Shown piece by piece: positions 1 to 6,082 of a stretch of 6,082 nt of DNA; position 1 is the stretch's first letter; each line of letters opens with the position of its first letter. The stretch spans positions 1,292-7,373 of the forward strand of contig PMZX01000279.1 of NCBI GenBank assembly GCA_003170035.1. The letters run 5' to 3'. Below the pieces are notes generated by a model that saw nothing but the letters and a program-made list of their open reading frames with translations, did not search any database and was not told the origin of the DNA. This DNA comes from Myxococcales bacterium. GTDB taxonomy: Bacteria; Myxococcota_A; Polyangia; Fen-1088. A program made the translations under genes and the position numbers.

Positions 1-293
1 CTGCTCGCGGTCGAGCCACCCGCGCTCGCGGTCGAGCCGCGGGCGCTGGCGGTCGCGCCACCGGGGCTGGCTGTCGTGCCGCCATTGCTAGCCGAAGAGC
101 CCCCGGCACTCGTGATGGCGGCGTCAACACTGGCAGTGCTTCCACCCGAGTTGGTCGCAGCCGTGCCCCCGCTTGCGGCCCCGGCCTGCCCATCATGATT
201 CGCAGTAGACGAGCTTGAGCATGCCGCGAGCACGATGGCGGCGGACAGGAAAAACACCCGATGCCAGTGGATTCGAAGGCAAGCGATGGTCAT
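1..293 (-). CDS. Repeat-rich secreted lipoprotein, N-terminal part (runs off the left edge)
   Basis: Reading the minus strand from ATG at 293-291 gives 97 residues open to the window edge. The N-terminus is a classical lipoprotein signal peptide: a basic start (R7, R12), a hydrophobic core at about residues 13-24 (VFFLSAAIVLAA), and a lipobox L22-A23-A24-C25. Cys25 would be lipidated after signal peptidase II cleavage, anchoring the mature protein to a membrane. The mature part is almost entirely Gly, Ser, Thr and Ala, and from about residue 73 it settles into a heptad TAS-x-GG-x. Such tails usually act as flexible or glycosylated linkers ahead of a folded domain, which here would lie outside the window. 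The start was chosen because AGGAGG lies four bases upstream. An in-frame ATG at 311-309 would add six residues but has a weaker site. The start overlaps the stop of the small upstream frame. I do not recognise a specific family; the composition resembles myxobacterial low-complexity lipoproteins. Gene and lipidation are well supported; function is unknown. Confidence 0.85.
   Translation of the reverse strand, partial: MTIACLRIHWHRVFFLSAAIVLAACSSSSTANHDGQAGAASGGTAATNSGGSTASVDAAITSAGGSSASNGGTTASPGGATASARGSTASAGGSTAS
3..101 (-). repeat. 21-bp tandem repeat inside the lipoprotein gene
   Basis: On the + strand a 15-base core beginning GCTCGCGGTCGAGCC starts at 3, 24, 45, 66 and 87, an exact 21-base period. 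The first two cores are identical and later ones drift (GCTGGCGGTCGCGCC at 45, GCTGGCTGTCGTGCC at 66, GCTAGCCGAAGAGCC at 87). Read on the minus strand each unit encodes seven residues of the form TAS-x-GG-x. Because 21 is a multiple of three, loss or gain of a unit changes length without breaking the frame. The units become more alike towards the left edge, so the array probably continues outside the window. This looks like an expanding coding minisatellite. Confidence 0.85.
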
Positions 294-469
294 GGGTCCT
301 CCTGACTCCATTTCCGGACAGCATTCACCTTGAACTCGCCGCGCGTGGCACGAAGCCCGTCCTCGTACAGGCGTTGATCATACGCGCAATAGGGGAAAAC
401 GTGCAGTCGGTCTTTCTCCGACATCTGCGCCGCGCTAAGGCGATGCAGCGCCTGCTCGCTTCCGCACAC
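290..469 (-). CDS. Small hypothetical protein, 59 aa if started at GTG 469
   Basis: This minus-strand frame ends with TGA at 292-290, overlapping the lipoprotein ATG (293-291) as ATGA, the usual mark of two coupled genes. Over the 59 codons before the stop I count G+C of about 69%, 42% and 71% at codon positions 1, 2 and 3, the pattern of real genes in GC-rich genomes. The protein is balanced rather than Arg/Ala-swollen, for example RLHVFPYCAYDQRLYEDG and GEFKVNAVRKWSQEDP. It has no signal peptide or membrane segment and two cysteines (the second and 29th residues). The start is uncertain: GTG at 469 gives 59 residues, ATG at 424 gives 44, and neither has a clear ribosome binding site. The frame stays open further upstream but would then overlap recC, where it reads like a shadow. 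I do not recognise the family. It may be a genuine small gene, or the 3' remnant of a larger gene whose 5' part was replaced by recBC. Confidence 0.5.
   Translation of the reverse strand: MCGSEQALHRLSAAQMSEKDRLHVFPYCAYDQRLYEDGLRATRGEFKVNAVRKWSQEDP
298..303 (-). promoter_or_regulatory. Ribosome binding site of the lipoprotein gene
   Basis: The minus strand reads AGGAGG, a perfect Shine-Dalgarno core, four bases before the ATG at 293. It lies within the last codons of the small upstream frame, as expected for coupled translation. It decides the start in favour of 293 over the upstream in-frame ATG at 311. Confidence 0.8.
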
Positions 470-487
470 GCTTTTCCGCCCGCGGGT

Positions 488-493
488 TATCCT
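488..493 (+). promoter_or_regulatory. Possible -10 element for recC (weak)
   Basis: TATCCT lies eight bases before the recC ATG. It matches the -10 consensus TATAAT at four of six positions, and a transcript from it would begin at or within a base or two of the ATG, giving a leaderless message. That would fit the lack of any ribosome binding site upstream of recC. The hexamer 17 bases upstream (CACACG, 465-470) is a poor -35. This is a candidate only. Confidence 0.2.
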
Positions 494-501
494 GTCGCCG
501 C

Positions 502-3500
502 ATGCTTCGCGTTTGCTACTCCAACCGCACCGAGACGCTGCTGGCGGCGTTCGTGCGCAATTTGCAGCGCGAGCGGCAGAGCGAAGGTCCATTTGCGCCG
601 GTGCGCGTGGTGGTGCCCAATCGCAACGTGGAAACCTATCTGCGCCTGGGCGTGGCGCGGGCGTGTGGGATCGCGGCCAACTTGCAGGTCACGTTTCTGC
701 GCAAGCTATTGGCCCATGTGGCTGAGCAGGCGGTGCCCAATGGCCGCGTGGTGGATGCGCAGCAGATTCAGGGCCACCTGTTGGCGCTGTTTCACGACGA
801 CGGTTTTCTCGCAAGGCCGGAAATGGCGCCGGTGCACGACTATCTTCTCGCGGGCGGCGGGGCGCGCGACGCTGTTGATCGCCGACGCTGCCAGCTTGCC
901 TTCCGGCTGGGCACGCTGTTCGAGGAATACGCGGCATCGCGGGCCGAAATGGTGAAGACGTGGGAGACAGGCACCAGCCTCGACAGCGATCGCCTGTTCG
1001 CGGCCACCGAGGCCTGGCAGCGCGCGCTCTGGCTGGCCATCTTCGCACCAGCGGGCCGCATCGCCCGCCGCTCACAAGCCGAAGGCGTGACCTGGTTGCG
1101 CATCGACGAGCTGCTGGCGCGCGCCGAGGCGCAGGGCAAGTTCGCGACCGAGAAGCTGGGACCGCGGTTGCACCTGTTTGGTGTGTCCTACGTGGCGCCG
1201 GCCTACCATCGCATGCTGGCTGCGCTCGGCCGTCCCATCGAGGTGTACCTGTACACGCTCAACCCCTGTCGCGAATTCTGGGAAGACGTTGAAACGGCGT
1301 CCGAGGTGCGCCGCCGCGTGGGCAGGGCGCCGCAACCAGGCCCGTCGCTCGACGATCCCTTTGGCCTGCTCGATCAATCAGAGAATCTCGCTTTGCGACT
1401 GTGGGGCCGGCCGGGCCGCGAGAACCTGCGCCTGCTCAGCCAGCTCGATACCTGCGACTTCAAGGAACACTTCGCGGACTCGACCGCACCGACGCTGCTC
1501 GGCCGCCTGCAGAACGACATCCTCCACCGAACCATAAGAACTGAGCCTGACCCAAGCCTATCCGCCGACGACAGTTTGCAAGTATTGGCCTGCCCGGGCA
1601 TACGCCGCGAGTTGGAGGTGGTGGCAGCCGAGATCTGGCGCTGCCTGCGCACGCAGCCCGATCTGCGCTGCAACGACATCGCGGTCATCGTGCCCGAGTC
1701 GCGCAAGGATGCCTATCTGTCGCAGGTGGGCGCGGTCTTTGCCGAAAGCCACGACCTGCCCCACCACGTGGTGGATTTGCCGGTTGCCGCTGGGCACCGG
1801 CTGGCCGGGGCCGCGCAAATGCTGCTCGACCTGCCGTTTTCGTCGTTTTCGCGCAAGGAGTTGGTGCCGCTTCTCACTCATCCTTCACTGATGGCGCGTT
1901 TCCCCGACGCCCGCCCGGCAGACTGGTTGCGCCTGATCGACGATCTGGGCATCGTGCGCGGGGCCGAGCAACGGGATCTCGCCGGAAGCTACCTGGATCG
2001 CGATCTGCTCACCTGGGATCAGGGTCTGCGCCGGCTGGCTCTGGGCGCGTTTATGCTGGGGGAGACCAGCGGCGATGAAACCGCGGTCAGTCTCGAAGGC
2101 AGTCAGTATCTGCCGGTTGAGACTGCCCCTGACGAACGCGGCAGTGCGCTCGGTTTTGCGCTGCTGGTGCGCTCGCTCATTGCTGATGCGCGTTTCGCTT
2201 CCGGAATCGACGGCCCGACCGAGCGCCCGCTATCCGAGTGGCTGAACTTCATCCGCGGCATGCTGACCGCGTATCTTGTTCCATCCCATATCAGCGATGA
2301 CGCCGAGGAGGGACTGCTCTCGCGCTGGCGGGCTGCTCTCGACGAGATCGAGGACGTGGGGCTGCAGAACTTGCCGGTCAGCTACCGGGTGGCGGCCGAA
2401 CTCGCGCGCGCTGCGCTGGCGTCGATTCCCGGCTCGCGTGGCCAGTATCTCGCCCGCGGCGTGACTGTCGCGTCGTTCGTGCCCATGCGGGCCATTCCCT
2501 TCCGCGTGGTCTTCGTGCTTGGTTTGAGTCAGGGCGATTTTCCGCGTAGCGCACGCCGTGGGGATCTGGATCTGCGCGAGGCCCGGCGCGAAGCAGGCGA
2601 CGTCACACCCCGCGAGCAGGATCTCTACATGTTCCTGGAGACGCTGCTTTGCGCGCGCGACCGGCTAGTGCTTTCCTACCTGGGTCGCGACGAGGTCACG
2701 GGCGAGGAACGGCCGCCATCGCCGGTGCTGCTCGAGCTGCGCGAGATTTTGTCGAGCGGTTACCTCACAGAAGGCGAAACAAAGAAACTGTTCGAGGGGC
2801 AGAAGCCGCCGCTGCGTCGCTACGCCGACATTGAGCGTCTGGACCCCCTGCCCCTCGCGCGCGCCGAACATGCGGCCTGGGACCTGGGCGAGTCCTTGCA
2901 CAAGTCGGTGCCAGCAGGAACGGCCGCTCCGGCGAGCGTCGACGATCTTCACTCCGCGCTTTCCCAGTCGGCATTTGCCGAAGTGGCAACCCGCCTGTCA
3001 TTGCCCGCACCCCTGGCGCCGACAACCGCGCCGACTGAAGCCGCAGACAAGGTGATCATCACGCTCGCGGATTTGCGTCACTTTCTCGAGGATCCCTTGC
3101 AGGGCTCGGCGCGCTTTCGCCTGCGCTTGCGCGAAACCCTGGGCGACGACGAACTGGCCGACCGCGAGGACGAGCTATTTGCCACGGACGCGTTGGATCG
3201 GTCCGCGCGCCTTCGCGAGGCCATGCGCAAAGCCGTGCTCGCGTCGGAAGCTGTGCCATCAGTCGAAGAGGCGGTCGCCCGCTACGACGAGATCAGCCTG
3301 CGCGAGGAACTGGCGGGCCGCGCTCCGGCTGGGCTGTTTCGCGAGGCAGAGCGCGAGCACCACGCGGCCATCTTGCGCAAGTGGGCCGAGCAGCTCGGCC
3401 GCATCGCCAATGGTGGGCTGTTGCACGGACGCGTGTTGCACTTTGGCCGGGCCGCCGAGAACGAGGACGCCAAAGAGGTCCTGCCTGCTATCACACTGGA

Positions 3501-4131
3501 ACTGGAGGCTGCGTCGGGCATTGGCAAAGCGCAGCTTCCGCTGCACATACAATTGCATGGTCGGACCAGCGTCCTCATTGAAACCCTGGACCTGCCGCGT
3601 GCCTCTGTCATTTTCACCTGCCGCTCCAGGGACGCCGACGAGGAGATCCGGCGCGACAGGGAATCGCTGGCTGCATTCCTCGATCACGTGGTGCTGGCAG
3701 CGGCCGGATTGTCCCATGGCCAGCCTGGCCACCGCGGGCTGCTCTTGCTCACCCACGTCGACCGGCAGGACATCGAACGGCGCCGCTTCGCCGCTTTGGA
3801 TATGGTACGCGCGCGCGACTACCTCGCCCGCCTGGTGCGCGACATGCTGACCGGGACGCTTGGCCCGGACGGCCAGCCCACTGGACTGCACGCATACGTT
3901 CTGCCCTGCGAAGCCGTGTTCCGCGCGCGGCGCAGGGGTCTCTTGCCAGGGGACGAGGCCGAGCGACTTTGCGAACTGCATCGCGAAGGTGGCGGCTCTC
4001 GCTTCAGTACCTTGAACGGATCGATCCGCGACGCAGCTACGCGATGGAATCCGCCCCCGGCGGAAATGGCCGCGCGCATGGCGGCCGATCGTTTCGGTCT
4101 TTTCTTCAAGTTGGAAACGGAGGCCGGATGA
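502..4131 (+). CDS. recC: RecBCD enzyme subunit RecC (exodeoxyribonuclease V gamma chain), 1209 aa
   Basis: RecC is the scaffold of the cytoplasmic RecBCD helicase-nuclease. It splits the unwound strands, feeds them to RecB and RecD, and in E. coli reads Chi in the 3' strand. The N-terminus MLRVCYSNRTE parallels E. coli MLRVYHSNRLD, which fixes the start at 502. Other recognisable blocks are VVVPNRNVETYL...GIAANL (residues 36-61), the FEEYAASR...TWETG segment (140-157), LYTLNPCREFWEDV (249-262), a LLDLPFSSFSRKEL block (about 441-454), VASFVPMRAIPFRVVFVLG (about 656-674), and REQDLYMFLETLL...SYLGRD (704 on). The C-terminal RecC domain begins near 850 (ITLADLRHFLEDPLQGSARF). There is no Walker A lysine, as expected: RecC has helicase and nuclease folds without their active sites. 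At 1209 residues it is somewhat longer than E. coli RecC (about 1120). The stop overlaps recB by four bases. No Shine-Dalgarno precedes the start. Identity is near certain. Confidence 0.97.
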   Translation: MLRVCYSNRTETLLAAFVRNLQRERQSEGPFAPVRVVVPNRNVETYLRLGVARACGIAANLQVTFLRKLLAHVAEQAVPNGRVVDAQQIQGHLLALFHDDGFLARPEMAPVHDYLLAGGGARDAVDRRRCQLAFRLGTLFEEYAASRAEMVKTWETGTSLDSDRLFAATEAWQRALWLAIFAPAGRIARRSQAEGVTWLRIDELLARAEAQGKFATEKLGPRLHLFGVSYVAPAYHRMLAALGRPIEVYLYTLNPCREFWEDVETASEVRRRVGRAPQPGPSLDDPFGLLDQSENLALRLWGRPGRENLRLLSQLDTCDFKEHFADSTAPTLLGRLQNDILHRTIRTEPDPSLSADDSLQVLACPGIRRELEVVAAEIWRCLRTQPDLRCNDIAVIVPESRKDAYLSQVGAVFAESHDLPHHVVDLPVAAGHRLAGAAQMLLDLPFSSFSRKELVPLLTHPSLMARFPDARPADWLRLIDDLGIVRGAEQRDLAGSYLDRDLLTWDQGLRRLALGAFMLGETSGDETAVSLEGSQYLPVETAPDERGSALGFALLVRSLIADARFASGIDGPTERPLSEWLNFIRGMLTAYLVPSHISDDAEEGLLSRWRAALDEIEDVGLQNLPVSYRVAAELARAALASIPGSRGQYLARGVTVASFVPMRAIPFRVVFVLGLSQGDFPRSARRGDLDLREARREAGDVTPREQDLYMFLETLLCARDRLVLSYLGRDEVTGEERPPSPVLLELREILSSGYLTEGETKKLFEGQKPPLRRYADIERLDPLPLARAEHAAWDLGESLHKSVPAGTAAPASVDDLHSALSQSAFAEVATRLSLPAPLAPTTAPTEAADKVIITLADLRHFLEDPLQGSARFRLRLRETLGDDELADREDELFATDALDRSARLREAMRKAVLASEAVPSVEEAVARYDEISLREELAGRAPAGLFREAEREHHAAILRKWAEQLGRIANGGLLHGRVLHFGRAAENEDAKEVLPAITLELEAASGIGKAQLPLHIQLHGRTSVLIETLDLPRASVIFTCRSRDADEEIRRDRESLAAFLDHVVLAAAGLSHGQPGHRGLLLLTHVDRQDIERRRFAALDMVRARDYLARLVRDMLTGTLGPDGQPTGLHAYVLPCEAVFRARRRGLLPGDEAERLCELHREGGGSRFSTLNGSIRDAATRWNPPPAEMAARMAADRFGLFFKLETEAG
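4119..4123 (+). promoter_or_regulatory. Ribosome binding site of recB
   Basis: GGAGG lies inside the last codons of recC, four bases before the recB ATG at 4128. Together with the ATGA overlap of the recC stop and recB start, it supports coupled translation, which would help keep the subunits near equal amounts. It fixes the recB start. Confidence 0.75.
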
Positions 4132-6082
4132 GTGCGACCATCCGCTATCCGCGACCGCCCGAGCTGAATCAACTGGGCACCCGGCATGCCGTGGTGGAGG
4201 CGTCGGCCGGCACTGGCAAGACATACTTGCTCGAGCACCTGGTCGTCGATCTGTTGCTCAATCACGACGCGCGTATGGAGGAGATCCTCGTCGTCACCTT
4301 CACTGAACGTGCCACTGCGGAGCTTTGCCTGCGACTGCGCAGCAAACTGAGCGAGCTCTGCCATCTTTCGGCCGACCACCCCGCCGCTGCCAAACGGCTT
4401 GACCAGGAATGCTGGCTGATTGACGAGACTGCGCGCGGCCGGCTGCGCGACGCCCTGCTGGCACTGGATCGCGCCACCATCTCGACTATCCACGGCTTCT
4501 GTCTCGGGATTCTCGCGGACCACGCCTTTTTGCATCAACGCATGTTCGACGAGCAGACGGTGGACGAGCGTGACGCCTTTCACACCGCTTTCGTGGAGTC
4601 CCTGCGGAACGATTTCGCGGTTCGGCCCGATCTGCTGCCCTATCTGGGTGTCTGGCTGGGTGCTGGCGGCACCACCGCCGATTTGGAACACGGACTCTTC
4701 GCCTGCACAAAGGAGCTGACTGGCATATTCCCGTCACGCCCCGAGGCTCTGCAGCCGGATTTCGACGAGTCCGCTCTGGCCGCGGCCATTGCCGTGTGGC
4801 CAGTGGAGGCCGCCGTTGATCCGACGCTGGCCGAGCGACTGAAGAAGGCCAAGGTCCATGCCAAGACAGCTGGGGCTGTGTGCCCCCGTCTGCGGATGCT
4901 CGCCGAAATCGTGCTCAACGCCCGCGGCGCGGCCACGCCGGCCGCTTTTCTCGGCGACCTAGAACGCTTTGTCGCGGACGACCCTCAACAGGATATCTGG
5001 GCCTATCTCATCGGGGCGTTGGAAAAGGGCGCAGCCGACCCTCGCGTAGCCGAAGTGAAGGAGGCGCTGGCAAACTTGCTGGCTGCCACCCCGCCCCTGC
5101 TCGCGGCCGTGGCGCACAAATTTCTGCCGCTGGTCAGCGCGCGCCTGCAGGAACGCAAGCGAGCGGCCGGCCTCTACGATTTCCAGGACATGTTAACCCT
5201 GGTGGCCGAAGGCCTGGATGACAAGAGTGCACCGGCGCAGTTGCTGCTTTCTACCCTGCGCCGCCGCTACAGGTACGCGCTCATCGATGAATTTCAGGAC
5301 ACCGACGAGGTGCAGTGGTTCATCTTCCGCCGTCTCTTCTTCGAGAGCCGCGCAGGACATATCCTGACTGTCATCGGCGATCCCAAGCAGGCCATCTATC
5401 GATTCCGCGGCGCCGACGTGCACACCTACCTGCGCGCGCGCGGGGAGATCCTGCGAGCCGGCGGCGCCCTGGTGAAACTGGCGCAGAACTTCCGCTCCAC
5501 TGCAGCGGTCATCGACGGATACAACGCCATTTTCGACCAGGCGACGGGCTTTTTCCGGGCCGGGGCGGGCATCGACTACGACCAGCCAGTGACCTGTGGC
5601 CGCCCCGATCGACGCCTGCGCGGGGCCGGCGGTCAGCCAGAGCCCGGCGTGGTGGTGCTGGATGTGCAACCAGCGGGCGAAGAGACCCCTGTGGCTGACA
5701 CCAGACGCGCCTTGCGGCGCCAGATGGTGGAGGAGATTGGCGGTTTGCTCTCCCCAGACGGTGCGCCGTTTGTCCAGGACGGGGAGAGCCAGCGGCCAAT
5801 TGCAGCCCGCGACATCTTCGTACTTGCCTTCACCAACAAGGAATGTCGCGAGATCGGAGAGGCCCTGCGGGCTGCTGGCCTTCACTTCGCCTTCTACAAG
5901 GAAGACGAACTGTTCCAGACCAGTCAGGCCGCCGATGTGCTCGACCTCTTGCGCGCCATTGCCGAGCCTGAGGACCACACGCTGCGGGCGCGCGCCCTTT
6001 TGACCCCCTTCTTCGCTCTCGACCTGGCCGACCTGGCGAGAAGAAACCAGCCCGAGGACCCCTTGCTGCGCCAACTCTTCCA
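4128..6082 (+). CDS. recB: RecBCD enzyme subunit RecB (exodeoxyribonuclease V beta chain), N-terminal 651 codons
   Basis: RecB is the 3'-to-5' SF1A helicase of RecBCD and carries the complex's only nuclease domain. The helicase motifs are intact and in order: motif I EASAGTGKT (24-32, catalytic K31), Ia VVTFTERATAEL (55-66), STIHGFC (119-125), YDFQDML (350-356), motif II/Walker B with DEFQDTD (387-393; E388 is the catalytic base), motif III GDPKQAIYRFRGAD (417-430) and motif IV QNFRS (453-457). The spacing matches UvrD/Rep-like RecB proteins. The start follows GGAGG and overlaps the recC stop as ATGA, so the two are probably cotranscribed and coupled. The gene is cut by the right edge after codon 651. 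E. coli RecB has 1180 residues, so helicase motifs V-VI and the C-terminal nuclease with its metal-binding Asp/Lys residues are not visible. No frameshift or stop interrupts the visible part. AddA shares the motifs, but the RecC partner upstream argues for RecB. Confidence 0.97.
   Translation, partial: MSATIRYPRPPELNQLGTRHAVVEASAGTGKTYLLEHLVVDLLLNHDARMEEILVVTFTERATAELCLRLRSKLSELCHLSADHPAAAKRLDQECWLIDETARGRLRDALLALDRATISTIHGFCLGILADHAFLHQRMFDEQTVDERDAFHTAFVESLRNDFAVRPDLLPYLGVWLGAGGTTADLEHGLFACTKELTGIFPSRPEALQPDFDESALAAAIAVWPVEAAVDPTLAERLKKAKVHAKTAGAVCPRLRMLAEIVLNARGAATPAAFLGDLERFVADDPQQDIWAYLIGALEKGAADPRVAEVKEALANLLAATPPLLAAVAHKFLPLVSARLQERKRAAGLYDFQDMLTLVAEGLDDKSAPAQLLLSTLRRRYRYALIDEFQDTDEVQWFIFRRLFFESRAGHILTVIGDPKQAIYRFRGADVHTYLRARGEILRAGGALVKLAQNFRSTAAVIDGYNAIFDQATGFFRAGAGIDYDQPVTCGRPDRRLRGAGGQPEPGVVVLDVQPAGEETPVADTRRALRRQMVEEIGGLLSPDGAPFVQDGESQRPIAARDIFVLAFTNKECREIGEALRAAGLHFAFYKEDELFQTSQAADVLDLLRAIAEPEDHTLRARALLTPFFALDLADLARRNQPEDPLLRQLF

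Noticed and set aside
1..110. Tandem repeats considered as a CRISPR array or regulatory iterons
   Set aside because: The 21-bp units have no spacers, keep a coding frame on the minus strand and sit inside a lipoprotein gene, so a coding minisatellite explains them.
215..955. Long + strand open frame (246 codons) starting upstream of recC
   Set aside because: It overlaps the clear recC N-terminus in another frame, and its product is swollen with Arg, Ala, Cys and Trp (RRCWRRS, RRCAWWC), typical of an off-frame reading of GC-rich coding DNA.
3511..3534. ASGIGKA in RecC, superficially like a P-loop
   Set aside because: It lacks the GxxxxGK[ST] pattern and lies in the C-terminal RecC domain, where no nucleotide site is expected.
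3259..4224. 321-codon minus-strand open frame
   Set aside because: It lies wholly opposite recC and the recB start, which are certain. Long antisense frames are common in GC-rich genes, and no domain, ribosome site or partner supports it.
5197..5204. CCTGGTGG, one base from the E. coli Chi octamer
   Set aside because: It is not GCTGGTGG, and near-matches are expected by chance in GC-rich DNA. I saw no exact Chi on either strand by eye, and this host need not use that octamer.
5193..6074. 293-codon minus-strand open frame
   Set aside because: It is antisense to the helicase motifs of recB, shows no recognisable motif and is explained as a mirror of the GC-biased recB codons.

Overview
The window is GC-rich DNA (roughly two thirds G+C by eye). 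About 92% of it is two genes of one operon read on the + strand: a complete recC (502-4131) and the first 651 codons of recB (4128 to the window edge). Together they specify two subunits of a RecBCD-type helicase-nuclease, which processes double-strand DNA ends for recombination. The genes overlap by four bases (ATGA), so they are probably translationally coupled. No ptrA-like protease gene lies between them, unlike E. coli. The nuclease half of recB and any recD lie beyond the right edge.

The left 500 bases read the other way. A start codon at 293 on the minus strand, behind a perfect AGGAGG, opens a lipoprotein gene that runs off the left edge. It has a signal peptide ending in a lipobox (LAAC), then a Gly/Ser/Thr/Ala-rich region that becomes a heptapeptide repeat encoded by a strict 21-bp tandem repeat. 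Directly upstream on the same strand is a small unrecognised frame (about 290-469) with coding-like base composition. Its stop also overlaps the lipoprotein start as ATGA. These two genes probably form an operon diverging from recBC, with only about 32-77 bp between the divergent starts.

The host is most likely a high-GC bacterium. Low-complexity GGxTAS-type lipoproteins together with a recC-recB arrangement suggest Myxococcota (Polyangia/Nannocystia-like), but this is an inference from style, not a match to a known genome.

The recBC genes are ordinary housekeeping DNA-repair genes and I see no new defence or mobile system here. The points worth a second look are the small coupled ORF, the repeat lipoprotein, the divergence of RecC at positions equivalent to E. 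coli Chi-contacting residues, and the lack of a ribosome binding site before recC.
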